A stretch of 64,000 bases of DNA from Pseudarthrobacter sp. SSS035 (GCF_023273875.1 NZ_CP096882.1:2914001-2978000), one strand, 5' to 3'. Shown: positions 1 through 8,801, counted from the stretch's first letter. The notes: generated from the letters alone by a model not told the origin. A program made the numbers and translations.

Positions 1-1
1 A

Positions 2-73
2 GTGGTGTCGCCGGTGGTGTCCCGGCTTGACGCTGCGGCTTCCGACGGGGAAGCTGGAGCGATGAAGTCCTGA
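2..73 (+). CDS. Possible 3' end of an upstream gene (partial)
   Basis: An open frame enters from the window edge and ends with TGA at 71-73. Only 23 codons are visible (Val/Ala/Ser/Asp-rich, ending AGAMKS), so no function can be given. Support for a real gene end is the frame itself and a hairpin immediately after the stop. It could equally be a chance frame in GC-rich DNA. Confidence 0.4.
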   Translation: MVSPVVSRLDAAASDGEAGAMKS

Positions 74-75
74 GC

Positions 76-100
76 AACAGCCCGGCAATGCCGGACTGTT
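76..100. terminator. Hairpin after the partial upstream frame
   Basis: Arms AACAG-CCGGC (76-86) and GCCGG-CTGTT (90-100) pair around a 3-nt loop with one internal mismatch. There is no T tract, so this is a hairpin of probable terminator role rather than a textbook intrinsic terminator. It starts 3 bp after the stop at 73. Confidence 0.4.
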
Positions 101-170
101 CCCCGAATCCAGGGCCGCCGTCGAGCACCAGCTCCTGCGGCCACACTGCGGAATCCTGCGAGGACTTACC

Positions 171-1883
171 TTGACTGAACACCTGAACCTTTCCGGCGTC
201 TCCCACGGCTACGGCGACCGGCAATTGCTCGACGGAATCGGCCTGGTCATCACGGCCGGCGAGCATGTTGCCATCGTCGGCGAAAACGGCGCCGGCAAAT
301 CCACGCTGCTCCGGATCCTGGCCGGGCTGGAAGCGCCCGACGAAGGAACTGTGGCCAGCCACGGCCGCGTGGGCTACCTTGCCCAGACGCACGGCCTGCC
401 CGAATCCTTCACCGTGGGAGCCGCCGTCGACGCTTCCCTGGCCTCGTTGCGCGCCCTCGAAGCCGAGCTTGACCGGCTGGAGGCAGGCCTCGCCGATGCC
501 GAGGACGACGAGCTTGAAACCTACGGCCGGCTGCAGACCGAGTACCAGCTGCGTGAGGGCTACGCCGCGGAATCCCGCGTGGAGGCGGCGCTGGACCGGC
601 TGGGCCTGGGCGGCCTGGACCGGAAGCGGACGCTGGGGTCGCTCTCCGGCGGCGAGCAGGAACGCGTGGCGCTGGCCTGTGTCCTGGCCGATCCGGCGGA
701 CATCTTGCTCCTGGACGAACCCACCAATCACCTCGATGCCCGGGGAACCGCCTGGCTGGAGGACCGGCTGGCGGCACACCGCGGCACAGTGGTGGTGGTG
801 TCCCACGACCGTGTGCTGCTGCGCAAAGTGGCCAGCACAGTGATTGAGGTTGATGCCGAGCGCCTGGCCGTGACCCGCTACGGCAACGGCTACGACGGCT
901 ACCTCCGCGAGAAGTCCGCCGAACGCCAGCGCTGGGTCCAGCAGTACCACGAGTGGATCGACGCGATGGACGCCGAGCAGCGGCAGGCGGACACCGTCAC
1001 CGACAGGATGGGCTATGCCCGCAAGCGCGACAATGACAAGGTGGGCTTCGACTTCAAAGCCGGCACCTGGCAGAAAGCGGCCACCAGCAAGGTCCGCAAC
1101 GCGCAGGAACGGCTCCGTCGGCTGGAAGCGAGCCCCATTGACCGCCCGCCGGTGCCGCTGCGGCTTGCGGCGGAGCTGGCCGTGGAACCGGAGGCTCCTT
1201 CGGGTGCCTCCGTGGCCACCACCGCATCCGGGGACGATTACGACTTGGCGGCTTCGGCGGTCCTCGTGGCCCGCGGCGTCGCGGTTCCCGGCCGCCTGGG
1301 CGTCACTGATTTCGCGGCCGGCACGGGCGAGAAGATACTCATCACCGGCCCGAACGGCGCCGGCAAATCCACCTTGCTCTCCGTGCTGGCGGGAACCCTG
1401 GAGCCCACCGAAGGACTCGTTCAGCGGCCTGCGCGGATTGGCTACCTGCAGCAGGAACTCGAACTGCCGCAACGGCCCACCCTCCGCCTGCTGCCGGCCT
1501 TCGCGGCGGGCCTCGGCGGCAACATCGACGAGCACGCCGAGGCACTCCTGCGCCTGGGGCTGTTCCGCACCAGCGAGTTCCACGTCCCGGTAGGCAGCCT
1601 GTCCGCGGGCCAGCAGCGCAGGCTTGCCCTGGCCCGGCTGCTGCTGGGCGGCTACGGCACACTGATTGTGGACGAACCCACCAACCACCTGGCGCCGGTC
1701 CTGGTGGAGCAGCTCGAGGAGGCGCTCGCCGGCTTCGCCGGGACCCTGGTCATGGTCAGCCACGACCGCGCCCTCCGGGACTGGTTTGCCCGGTGCGCGA
1801 AGAAGAGCGAGACCTCGCGGACGGACGACGCCGGGCGCTGGATCCGGTACTCGATGGACAAGGGCGTGCTGGCTCCGGCCTGA
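171..1883 (+). CDS. ABC-F family ATPase (ribosome-associated type)
   Basis: The 570-aa cytoplasmic protein has two ABC ATPase domains and no membrane segments, the ABC-F layout. Domain 1 has Walker A GENGAGKST (about residues 36-44), signature LSGGEQERVAL and Walker B followed by DEPTNHLD. Domain 2 has GPNGAGKST (about 396-404), a variant signature LSAGQQRRLAL and DEPTNHLAP. A charged linker with Tyr, Trp and Arg residues joins them. ABC-F proteins act on the ribosome, either in translation quality control or in protection against ribosome-targeting antibiotics; this one could be either. The start is TTG at 171. It stands alone, 125 bp before the nitrite reductase operon. Confidence 0.88.
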   Translation: MTEHLNLSGVSHGYGDRQLLDGIGLVITAGEHVAIVGENGAGKSTLLRILAGLEAPDEGTVASHGRVGYLAQTHGLPESFTVGAAVDASLASLRALEAELDRLEAGLADAEDDELETYGRLQTEYQLREGYAAESRVEAALDRLGLGGLDRKRTLGSLSGGEQERVALACVLADPADILLLDEPTNHLDARGTAWLEDRLAAHRGTVVVVSHDRVLLRKVASTVIEVDAERLAVTRYGNGYDGYLREKSAERQRWVQQYHEWIDAMDAEQRQADTVTDRMGYARKRDNDKVGFDFKAGTWQKAATSKVRNAQERLRRLEASPIDRPPVPLRLAAELAVEPEAPSGASVATTASGDDYDLAASAVLVARGVAVPGRLGVTDFAAGTGEKILITGPNGAGKSTLLSVLAGTLEPTEGLVQRPARIGYLQQELELPQRPTLRLLPAFAAGLGGNIDEHAEALLRLGLFRTSEFHVPVGSLSAGQQRRLALARLLLGGYGTLIVDEPTNHLAPVLVEQLEEALAGFAGTLVMVSHDRALRDWFARCAKKSETSRTDDAGRWIRYSMDKGVLAPA

Positions 1884-2008
1884 CTCCGCCATGCCCGCAA
1901 ACGGTGAGATTTGCGCAAAGGAAAAGTTACGCACCGACCGGCCGGCGGAAACATCGGCGGCGGAAGATAGGCCTATGGCAGTCTCCCGCCGGCCGAAAGG
2001 ATCTGTCC

Positions 2009-2356
2009 GTGATCACCAAGAACCTTTTCCTGCAGGGCATCTTCCCGTTTGTGGGCACCGGGCTGGAGAAACCCGTCCCCATCCACCGCGAACTCTCGCA
2101 CTACGTTCCTGACGGCGTCATTAACCAGACGCTGTATTTCCGGGGCGGCAACTCGAGCAGTGAACTCATCACGGTGGTGCTGATGCGCAATGGCGTGCCC
2201 ATGCGCTATTTCCCAATCGGCGCCAAGAGTGATGTGCATGTGCCGCTGCGGGTGGTGGAGGACATCGACGGCGGATCGGTGGTGGAGCTCTATCTTGCCG
2301 CCCCGGATGGTGTTGGGGGATCCGTGGTGGTGGACCTCGGCATGGTGGAGCACTGA
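2009..2356 (+). CDS. Conserved-looking hypothetical protein, first gene of the nirBD operon
   Basis: A 115-aa protein is read from GTG at 2009, preceded at good spacing by GAAAGG (1995-2000). A longer frame from 1793 overlaps the ABC-F gene and is unlikely. I do not recognise the family. The sequence is soluble, with alternating hydrophobic residues suggesting a beta-rich fold (LYFRGG, LITVVLMRNG, VVELYLAA), with no Cys, signal peptide or membrane segment. Its stop shares one base with the nirB ATG (TGATG), so the two are probably translationally coupled. The position suggests a role with nitrite reductase, such as maturation, cofactor insertion or regulation; that is inference. Confidence 0.8.
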   Translation: MITKNLFLQGIFPFVGTGLEKPVPIHRELSHYVPDGVINQTLYFRGGNSSSELITVVLMRNGVPMRYFPIGAKSDVHVPLRVVEDIDGGSVVELYLAAPDGVGGSVVVDLGMVEH

Positions 2357-4872
2357 TGACCAGCGTGCTGGAGCGGCCGCAAGGCAGGCACTCAGGTGCC
2401 GCGCCGCGCCGTCGGCTGCTGGTGGTGGGCAACGGGATGGCGGGCGCCCGGGCCGTGGAGGAGATCCTGGCCCGCGGCGGCGCCGAGCAGTTCACCATCA
2501 CCATGTTCGGCGACGAGCCGTACGGCAACTACAACCGGATCATGCTCAGCCACGTCCTCTCCGGCGAGGAAAGCGACGCCGACATCTTCCTGAACTCCCT
2601 GCCCTGGTACCGCGAGAACGGCATCACGCTGCACGCCGGGGTCCGGGTTGACCGGATCGACAAGTTCACGAAGCACGTCTTTTCCAATGACGGCCGCGTG
2701 ACACCGTACGACACCCTCATCATCGCCACCGGGAGCCGCTCCCACATGCCGCCGATGGACGGGCTGTACACACCTGGCGGGTCCGTGAAGCACGGTGTGT
2801 TCGGGTTCCGCACCATCGATGACACCCGACGGATGGTCCAGCATGCGCAGCAGGAGCACCACCGGCGGGCGGTGGTGATCGGCGGCGGCCTGCTTGGTTT
2901 GGAGGCGGCCTATGGCCTGAAAAGCCACGGGATCGATGTGGAGGTGGTGCACTCCGGCGGGCACCTCATGAATGCGCAGATGGGGCCCGACGGCGGCGCG
3001 GTGCTGCGCAGGAGCGTGGAGGCCCTGGGTATCCGAGTGCACACGTCCAGCCGCACCACTGCCGTCCTCGGGAGGGACATGGTCAGCGGCGTCAGCCTCC
3101 GGGACCAGGAGGACATCGCCTGCGACATGGTGGTGGTGGCCGCGGGCATCCGGCCGAACGTGGACGTGGCCGTCCTGAGCGGGCTGCCGGTGGAGCGGGC
3201 CATTGTGGTGGATGACCGGCTGCGGGTCCAAGACGAAGACGATATCTATGCGGTGGGGGAGTGCGTCCAGCACCGCGGCGAGGTCTACGGGCTGGTGGCG
3301 CCGCTGTGGGAACAGGCCATGGTGCTTGCCAACCACGTGACCGGCGTCGACACATCCTCGGCCTACCTCGGCTCGCGGACCGCCACCAAGCTGAAGGTTG
3401 CCGGCGTCGACGTCGCATCCATGGGACTGCACGGTCCCGAGTTCGACACCGACGAGCACATCGTCTTCTCAGAGCCCAGCCGCGGCATTTTCAAGTCCAT
3501 CGTGGTCCGCGACAACAAAATGGTTGGCGCCACGCTCCTGGGCGACAGCCGGAAGGTGGCCTACCTGACGCAGGCCTACGACCGCGGGCTGCCGTTGCCC
3601 GACGAACGGATCGCCCTCATGTTCGACGTCGGCGGGCCGGGTGAGGCGGTGGGTGTGGCCGAGCTCGACGACGGCGCCCAGGTCTGCAACTGCAACGGCG
3701 TTTCGAAGGGGGCGCTCGTGGCCGCTGTGAAGGGCGGCTGCTCCACGGTGTCCGGCGCCATGGATGCCACCCGGGCCGGCAAGGGCTGCGGTTCCTGCAA
3801 ACTCCTGGTCCGGCAGGTCGTGGAATGGGCAGCGGACGGCGCCGTGGAGGAGGATCCGGCGGCCAGCTACTACGTGCCCGGGATCCCGCTGGACAAGCCG
3901 GCCCTGATGGCCGCCATCCGGAAACAGGGCCTGCGCTCCGTGTCCCAGGTGTTCACGGCCCTGGCTCCGGGGAGCGCCGAGGATGCGAAGTCCAAGATGG
4001 GTCTGGCCTCGCTGCTGAAAATGATGCTCGCGGACCGGTACATCGACGAACGCGACGCCCGCTTCATCAACGACAGGGTGCACGCCAACATCCAGCGCGA
4101 CGGCACGTTCTCCGTGGTCCCGCAGATGAAGGGTGGTGTGACGTCGGTGCAGCAGCTGCGCCGAATCGCCGACGTCGCCGAAAAGCACAACGTGCCCCTG
4201 ATCAAGCTGACCGGCGGGCAGCGGATCGACCTGCTGGGGATCCCCAAGGAGGACCTGCCGCAGGTGTGGGCGGACCTGGACATGCCGTCCGGCTACGCTT
4301 ACGGCAAGAGCTTCCGCACGGTGAAGACCTGCGTGGGCAAGGATTTTTGCCGGTACGGCACCGGCGATTCCACGAAGCTGGGCATCGAGATCGAGTCCCG
4401 GTTCCAGGGCATCGAGTCGCCGGCCAAGCTGAAGCTGGCCGTGTCCGGTTGCCCGCGGAACTGCGCGGAATCGCTGGTCAAGGACGTGGGTGTGGTGGCT
4501 GTGGAGGGCGGACGGTGGGAACTCTACGTCGGGGGAGCGGCGGGCGCCCACATCCGCAAGGGCGACCTGCTGGCCACCGTGGACGACCCCGACGAGGTGA
4601 AGGTCCTCACCGGCCGGTTCATGCAGTACTACCGCGAGCAGGCCAACTGGCTGGAACGGACGTACTCCTTTGTGCCGCGGGTGGGCATCGAGCATCTCCG
4701 CGCCGTCATCGTGGAGGATTCCGAAGGTGTCGCCGCGCAACTGGACGCCGCCATGCAGGCATCCGTGGACAGCTACGCGGACCCGTGGAGCGAACGCGAC
4801 GATCCACTCACACCGGGCCAGTTCCGCACCTCCCTGCCGCTCACGGTCCTGCCCCAGGTGCCGGTCCGATGA
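2356..4872 (+). CDS. nirB: Assimilatory nitrite reductase, large subunit (NirB)
   Basis: This 838-aa protein reduces nitrite to ammonium with NAD(P)H in the cytoplasm. The order is an N-terminal FAD/NAD-binding reductase (VVGNGMAGARAVEE near residue 23; second dinucleotide fold VVIGGGLLGLEAA near 170), a BFD-like [2Fe-2S] domain (C444, C446, C478, C481), a ferredoxin-like sulfite/nitrite reductase half-domain, and the siroheme/[4Fe-4S] domain with C659-x5-C665 and C699-x3-C703. All expected metal ligands are present and the length is normal. It follows the 115-aa gene with a 1-bp overlap and overlaps nirD by 4 bp (ATGA), so the three form one operon. Confidence 0.97.
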   Translation: MTSVLERPQGRHSGAAPRRRLLVVGNGMAGARAVEEILARGGAEQFTITMFGDEPYGNYNRIMLSHVLSGEESDADIFLNSLPWYRENGITLHAGVRVDRIDKFTKHVFSNDGRVTPYDTLIIATGSRSHMPPMDGLYTPGGSVKHGVFGFRTIDDTRRMVQHAQQEHHRRAVVIGGGLLGLEAAYGLKSHGIDVEVVHSGGHLMNAQMGPDGGAVLRRSVEALGIRVHTSSRTTAVLGRDMVSGVSLRDQEDIACDMVVVAAGIRPNVDVAVLSGLPVERAIVVDDRLRVQDEDDIYAVGECVQHRGEVYGLVAPLWEQAMVLANHVTGVDTSSAYLGSRTATKLKVAGVDVASMGLHGPEFDTDEHIVFSEPSRGIFKSIVVRDNKMVGATLLGDSRKVAYLTQAYDRGLPLPDERIALMFDVGGPGEAVGVAELDDGAQVCNCNGVSKGALVAAVKGGCSTVSGAMDATRAGKGCGSCKLLVRQVVEWAADGAVEEDPAASYYVPGIPLDKPALMAAIRKQGLRSVSQVFTALAPGSAEDAKSKMGLASLLKMMLADRYIDERDARFINDRVHANIQRDGTFSVVPQMKGGVTSVQQLRRIADVAEKHNVPLIKLTGGQRIDLLGIPKEDLPQVWADLDMPSGYAYGKSFRTVKTCVGKDFCRYGTGDSTKLGIEIESRFQGIESPAKLKLAVSGCPRNCAESLVKDVGVVAVEGGRWELYVGGAAGAHIRKGDLLATVDDPDEVKVLTGRFMQYYREQANWLERTYSFVPRVGIEHLRAVIVEDSEGVAAQLDAAMQASVDSYADPWSERDDPLTPGQFRTSLPLTVLPQVPVR

Positions 4873-5252
4873 GCGCCGACCCGATCAGCACCGAGTCCGT
4901 CAGCACCGAACCCGTCAGCACCACCAGCCACATCCTGGGCCCGGTGGACCAGATCCCGTTCGGTGAGGGGAGGGCCTTCGGGGTGGACGGCGAGCAGGTG
5001 GCCGTCTTCCGGCTGCGGGACGGCAGTTTGCGCGCGCTGTCCGCCGTCTGCCCCCACCGGGGCGGTCCCATCGCGGACGGAACCATCGACCGGGACGTGG
5101 TCCTGTGTCCGCTGCACCAGCACGCGTTCAGCCTGGAAACCGGCTGCTCCAGCACCGGTGCCGAACCTCTGCGCACGTACAGCGTTGTGGAAAATGCTGA
5201 GCAGAACATTGTTCTGCAAAGTCCCCACATCGGTGGCAATAGTTTGGCTTAA
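4869..5252 (+). CDS. nirD: Nitrite reductase small subunit, Rieske type (NirD)
   Basis: The 127-aa protein starts at ATG 4869, overlapping the nirB stop. It has a Rieske-like fold with C61-P-H63 and C80-PL-H83, so the [2Fe-2S] ligands are intact. Many NirD proteins have lost these ligands, so this is the Rieske-cluster variant. The N-terminus contains a short Ser/Thr repeat (STESVSTEPVST) from a local DNA duplication. It works with NirB in nitrite reduction. Confidence 0.93.
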   Translation: MSADPISTESVSTEPVSTTSHILGPVDQIPFGEGRAFGVDGEQVAVFRLRDGSLRALSAVCPHRGGPIADGTIDRDVVLCPLHQHAFSLETGCSSTGAEPLRTYSVVENAEQNIVLQSPHIGGNSLA

Positions 5253-5346
5253 CCCGGCTGGGTGTAGCCCGCGTCACTTGCTGCGGTTTGAGTCTTGTAG
5301 GATAGACAGGCCGCGCGAACTTCGACGTACTGTGACTTTCCATACA

Positions 5347-5381
5347 GAAAATTCCTTGAAGCATCAAGAAACCGAATTTTC
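5347..5381. promoter_or_regulatory. Interrupted palindrome in the leader of the asparagine-permease gene
   Basis: Outer arms GAAAATT (5347-5353) and AATTTTC (5375-5381) enclose inner arms CTTGA and TCAAG (5355-5359, 5364-5368). It is AT-rich against a GC-rich background and lies 58 bp before the GTG start at 5440. It could be an operator or an RNA hairpin after nirD. No T tract follows. Confidence 0.35.
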
Positions 5382-5439
5382 GGGATGGAGATGTCCCTGC
5401 CAAGGGTGCCGGCCAATCCCCTACCCACAAGGAATTGTT

Positions 5440-6900
5440 GTGCCTCAAAGTACCCCCACAGAACTCGTGAGCCCGACGGCGCAATCCGCCGTCGTCGACT
5501 CCACCCTCAGCGCCGAGGGCTACAAGAAGTCCCTGACCGGCCGCCAGGTCACCATGATTGCCATGGGCGGCGCCATCGGCGTCGGCCTGTTCATGGGTGC
5601 CGGCGGACGCCTGGCCTCCACTGGCCCCGCCCTCATCTTCTCTTACGCCATTGCCGGCGTCATCGCCTACCTGCTGATGCGGGCCCTGGGCGAGTTGATC
5701 ATGTACCGCCAGACGTCGGGTTCCTTCGTCAGCTACGCCGGTGAGATGTTCGGCAAGAAGGGCGCGTACCTGTCCGGCTGGATGTACTTCATCAACTGGG
5801 CCATGACCGGCATCGCCGAACTCATCGCGATCGGACTGTACTTCCAGTTCTTCTTCCCCAACGTGCCGGTCGAACTCAGCGCCATCGCAGCGCTGCTGCT
5901 GCTCGTGGGCGTCAACCTCATGAGCGTCAAGGCGTTCGGCGAATTTGAATTCTGGGCCTCCTGCCTCAAGGTCGGCGCCATCATGATCTTCCTGGCCGTG
6001 GGCACCTTCATGGTGGTCACCAACGCCCAGGTGGGCGACGGCAACGCCTCGGTGAACAACCTCTTCGCAGCCGAAGGCGGAATGTTCCCCAAGGGTGCGC
6101 TGGTAATGATCCTGGTCCTGAACGCCGTGATTTTCGCCTACAACGGTATTGAACTCGTCGGCATCACGGCCGGCGAAATGCAGGACCCCGCCAAGGAAGT
6201 TCCCAAGGCGATCCGCGCCGTCGTCTTCCGCATCGTGGTGTTCTACGTCGGTTCCGTGACCCTCCTGGCGATGCTGCTGCCCTCGGACCAGTACGTGGCC
6301 GGTACCTCGCCGTTCGTCACAGTGTTCGGGCAGATGGGCCTCGGGTGGATGGGCGATGTTATGAACATGATTGTCATCACCGCCGCGCTGTCCTCCTGCA
6401 ACTCGGGCCTGTACTCGATCGGCCGGATCTTCCGGACCATGGCCAACAACGGGCACGCCCCGGAGTGGCTGACCAGGATGTCCAAGAGCCACGTGCCGTA
6501 CGCCGCCATCCTGGCCATCGGGGCCGTCTACCTCGTGGGCATCCTGCTGAACATCTGGCTGGGCGGCTCACACGCCTTCGACCTCGCGCTCAACTCCGCA
6601 TCGATCGGCGTGATCTTCACCTGGGGCGCCATCTTCGCCAGCCAGATCGCGCTGCGCCACAAGAAGGGCAAGGTCTCCTCCCTGCCCGCGCCCGGCGGAA
6701 CCTGGAGCAGCTGGGCCGGACTCATTGCCCTGCTGGCCATCACCGTGCTCATCGGCTTCGACACCATGACCAGCAAGACCGGCGAGGTATTCCACCTCGG
6801 TCTCTGGACCCTGGCCACCATCCCGTTCTTCGCACTGGTGCTGTGGCTGGGCTGGCAGAAGGTCAAGCACAACGAGCCCAAGAGCGAGCTCTTCTGCTAG
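5440..6900 (+). CDS. ansP: APC-family amino acid permease, L-asparagine permease-like (AnsP)
   Basis: The 486-aa integral membrane protein has about 12 hydrophobic segments. The N-terminal APC signature GGAIGVGLFMGAGGRL is near residues 41-56. Blocks such as RALGELIMYRQTSGSFVSYA, GWMYFINWAMTGI and ALSSCNSGLYSIGRI match the AnsP branch of the amino-acid-polyamine transporters. GTG 5440 is chosen because AAGGA lies 6 bp upstream and the family N-terminus (SLTGRQVTMIAMGG) follows within about 30 residues; the longer frame runs through nirD in another frame. It probably imports asparagine or a related amino acid by proton symport. Beside nirBD it makes a nitrogen-supply neighbourhood. The exact substrate is uncertain. 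Confidence 0.85.
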   Translation: MPQSTPTELVSPTAQSAVVDSTLSAEGYKKSLTGRQVTMIAMGGAIGVGLFMGAGGRLASTGPALIFSYAIAGVIAYLLMRALGELIMYRQTSGSFVSYAGEMFGKKGAYLSGWMYFINWAMTGIAELIAIGLYFQFFFPNVPVELSAIAALLLLVGVNLMSVKAFGEFEFWASCLKVGAIMIFLAVGTFMVVTNAQVGDGNASVNNLFAAEGGMFPKGALVMILVLNAVIFAYNGIELVGITAGEMQDPAKEVPKAIRAVVFRIVVFYVGSVTLLAMLLPSDQYVAGTSPFVTVFGQMGLGWMGDVMNMIVITAALSSCNSGLYSIGRIFRTMANNGHAPEWLTRMSKSHVPYAAILAIGAVYLVGILLNIWLGGSHAFDLALNSASIGVIFTWGAIFASQIALRHKKGKVSSLPAPGGTWSSWAGLIALLAITVLIGFDTMTSKTGEVFHLGLWTLATIPFFALVLWLGWQKVKHNEPKSELFC

Positions 6901-7003
6901 GTCTTTTCGCCTCAGCAGCCGGACGCTCTGCGGGCGGACGCTGAGAACTCCGACGTCGGCGGGTCACCCTTTCGGGGGCGGCCCGCCGTCGTCGTCGGCG
7001 GAG

Positions 7004-7187
7004 CATGTCGAAACCCCCATCGATTGATCCCCACCGGCTCCCTCGCCTCACAAGTTCGGCCAGGGAACCCTCCCCGCTACCTCCCCAATCTCGCAAGCTC
7101 GATTGGGGCCCCTCGGTAGCGTGGGCCCAGGCGTGGGCCCTGGGCCGTTATGGGGCCTGAAAAGGGCGCCTACGGAGCAACCGATGG
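7004..7187. repeat. Degenerate repeat tract in the 6901-7169 gap
   Basis: The 269-bp gap after the permease holds no gene. It contains a worn REP fragment (TGTCGAAACC near 7006), a word CCATCGATTGATCC (about 7015-7030) and, near 7171-7187, ACGGAGCAACCGATGG. The last two resemble the two arms of the palindrome at 55430-55492, so this may be a decayed or enlarged copy of that element. It runs a few bases into the 3' end of the next gene. Confidence 0.4.
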
Positions 7188-7928
7188 AGGTCGGTTGGCG
7201 TCCACGCTCTTGAGGTGCCGGGCGAAGTGGTCTTCGATCCGCTGCCAGCCTTCGGGGGAGGACTCCGGGTCAGGTCCGATGCCCATGACCCGCATCAGCG
7301 GCCGGAAAACCGCCGGGCCCAGGTCGATTTCGTTGAGGAACGCGTGGCCTGCGGTGGGAAATTCCTTGACGCTGTTTTCGATGCCGAGGTTGTCCAGGGC
7401 GGTTTCAAGCTTGCCGGCCGCGCCCTTAAGGGTGAGGTCCCGGCCGCCGAAGTTGGCCACGATGGGGCAGGCGCCGCGGAGGGATTCCTCGAGGTTGCCG
7501 GGCAGGCGGCCGTAGTTGACCGAGGCCGCGTCGAAGCCGTCGCGGGCCACCAGCAGCGCGAATCCGCCGCCCATGCAGAACCCGATCACCCCGGTCTTGC
7601 CGGTGGACAGCGGCGACGTGGCCAGCCAGGACCGGGCGGTGGCGAGGTCGGTGAACGCGCGGCCGCTTCCCCGGAGCATGCTCCGCATGGTGCTGACCAG
7701 GCAGCGGCGCGGGCCGCCGTCGCTGAACAGGTCCACCGCGAGCGTCAGGTACCCGGCGCGGGCCATCCGGTCTGCATGCCCGCGAACGAGGTCGTTCAGC
7801 CCGAAGGCTTCGTGGATCACCAGGACCGCGGGAAACGGACCTGGCCCGGAAGGCGTGGCGAGATATCCGCCGAGCGAAGGCGAACCGCCGGCAGCGGCAC
7901 TCTGGGCACTCAGGTCCACATAAGTCAT
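7170..7928 (-). CDS. Dienelactone hydrolase family protein
   Basis: This 252-aa alpha/beta hydrolase has the Cys nucleophile elbow GFCMGGG (near residues 120-126), the acid residue in GGRDLTL and the His in AGHAFLN, which make up the Cys-Asp-His triad of dienelactone hydrolases. It is cytoplasmic, with no signal peptide. The family cleaves dienelactones in chlorocatechol breakdown or general carboxyl esters. No chlorocatechol genes are nearby, so the substrate is unknown. It is a single gene, convergent with the permease, and its last codons run into the repeat tract before 7187. Confidence 0.85.
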   Translation of the reverse strand: MTYVDLSAQSAAAGGSPSLGGYLATPSGPGPFPAVLVIHEAFGLNDLVRGHADRMARAGYLTLAVDLFSDGGPRRCLVSTMRSMLRGSGRAFTDLATARSWLATSPLSTGKTGVIGFCMGGGFALLVARDGFDAASVNYGRLPGNLEESLRGACPIVANFGGRDLTLKGAAGKLETALDNLGIENSVKEFPTAGHAFLNEIDLGPAVFRPLMRVMGIGPDPESSPEGWQRIEDHFARHLKSVDANRPPSVAP

Positions 7929-7986
7929 GGGCCAAGGGTAGCCGCCGCCCCTCGATCCCCTCCATCGACGCGGTCGGCGGACGCGA

Positions 7987-8025
7987 GAGCGGCGGCGGAT
8001 CCCCCATGGGAATCCGCCGCCGCTC
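7987..8025 (-). terminator. Strong hairpin after the CsbD-like gene
   Basis: Perfect 14-bp arms (7987-8000 and 8012-8025, GAGCGGCGGCGGAT and its complement) lie around an 11-nt loop, 14 bp downstream of the CsbD-like stop on the minus strand. There is no T run, so it is a GC-rich hairpin terminator by position. Confidence 0.6.
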
Positions 8026-8038
8026 GAATGTGGAAGGA

Positions 8039-8212
8039 CTAGTCCTTGAAGGTGTCCTTGACGTTTTCGCCGACCTTCTTGGCGTCAGCCTTGACCTGGT
8101 CCGCCTGGCCTTCGGCCTTAAGTTTGTCGTTGTCCGTGGCGTTGCCGGCCGCTTCCTTGGCCTTGCCGCCCAGGTGCTCTGCTTCGTTGCTGATCTTATC
8201 TCCGAGGCCCAT
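8039..8212 (-). CDS. CsbD-like small stress protein
   Basis: A 57-aa hydrophilic protein rich in Lys, Ala, Asp and Glu, with the pattern typical of CsbD proteins (MGLGDKISNEAEHLGGKAKE, then ATDNDKLKAEGQADQ). It is predicted to be mostly helical or disordered, without Cys or membrane segments. CsbD-family genes are general stress-induced in other bacteria; the molecular function is unknown. The ATG at 8210-8212 is preceded by GAAAGG at a rather long spacing. A strong hairpin follows. Confidence 0.85.
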   Translation of the reverse strand: MGLGDKISNEAEHLGGKAKEAAGNATDNDKLKAEGQADQVKADAKKVGENVKDTFKD

Positions 8213-8342
8213 GAGTCTGGCCGCCTTTCGTTCCCGTGATCTGACAATGCTTTTTCAGCCTAACACAAAGCATGCTTACCATTTCAGGGACCCGATTTCC
8301 GGCGGCCTGTCGAATGTCAGTGCCCCCGGCTAGGCTCGATGC

Positions 8343-8801
8343 ATGGAACACAGCACAAGCCTGACCCAGCACATTCATGCCACGCCGGAAAAGGTCTGGG
8401 CGGTCATCTCGGACATCCCGGGTTCCGCCTCCACCCTGTCCGGCATCGACGCCGTGCAGATGCTCAGCGACGGGCCCTACGGCGAGGGAACGCGCTGGAA
8501 GGAAACGCGGACCATGATGGGCCGCTCGGAAACTGTGGAGATGTGGGTGACGCAGGCCGATCCTCCCCGAAGCACCACGGTCAAGGCCCTCCAGGGCGGC
8601 GCCGATTACACGTCGCGCTTCAGCCTGGCCGAGCGCGACGGCGGGACGGACCTGACGCTGACCTTCGGCGCCGACGTCGTCAAGCCCACCCTGCTCAGCA
8701 AGGTCGGCATGACCCTCTTCGGCAAGCTGGGCATGAGCATGACACGCAAGGCGCTCGCTAAGGACCTGGCGGAAATCGCCGCCAAAGCGGAATCGCTCTA
8801 G
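8343..8801 (+). CDS. SRPBCC (START-like) family protein
   Basis: The 152-aa protein has the N-terminal HIHATPEKVWAVISDIPG pattern and central WKETRTMMG strand typical of the SRPBCC/polyketide-cyclase fold, a hydrophobic ligand pocket. It has no signal peptide. The stop TAG shares one base with the GTG of the next gene (TAGTG), so the pair is a coupled two-gene operon. The ligand is unknown. Confidence 0.8.
   Translation: MEHSTSLTQHIHATPEKVWAVISDIPGSASTLSGIDAVQMLSDGPYGEGTRWKETRTMMGRSETVEMWVTQADPPRSTTVKALQGGADYTSRFSLAERDGGTDLTLTFGADVVKPTLLSKVGMTLFGKLGMSMTRKALAKDLAEIAAKAESL

Noticed and set aside
3469..4740. 423-aa minus-strand frame opposite nirB (with others at 5128-6492, 24040-25953 and 61384-63507)
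   Set aside because: Antisense shadows of well-supported genes; no start signals or recognisable domains.
4963..6900. 645-aa permease frame starting within nirD
   Set aside because: The first 159 codons overlap nirD in another frame and match no permease; GTG 5440 has a ribosome site and the family N-terminus.
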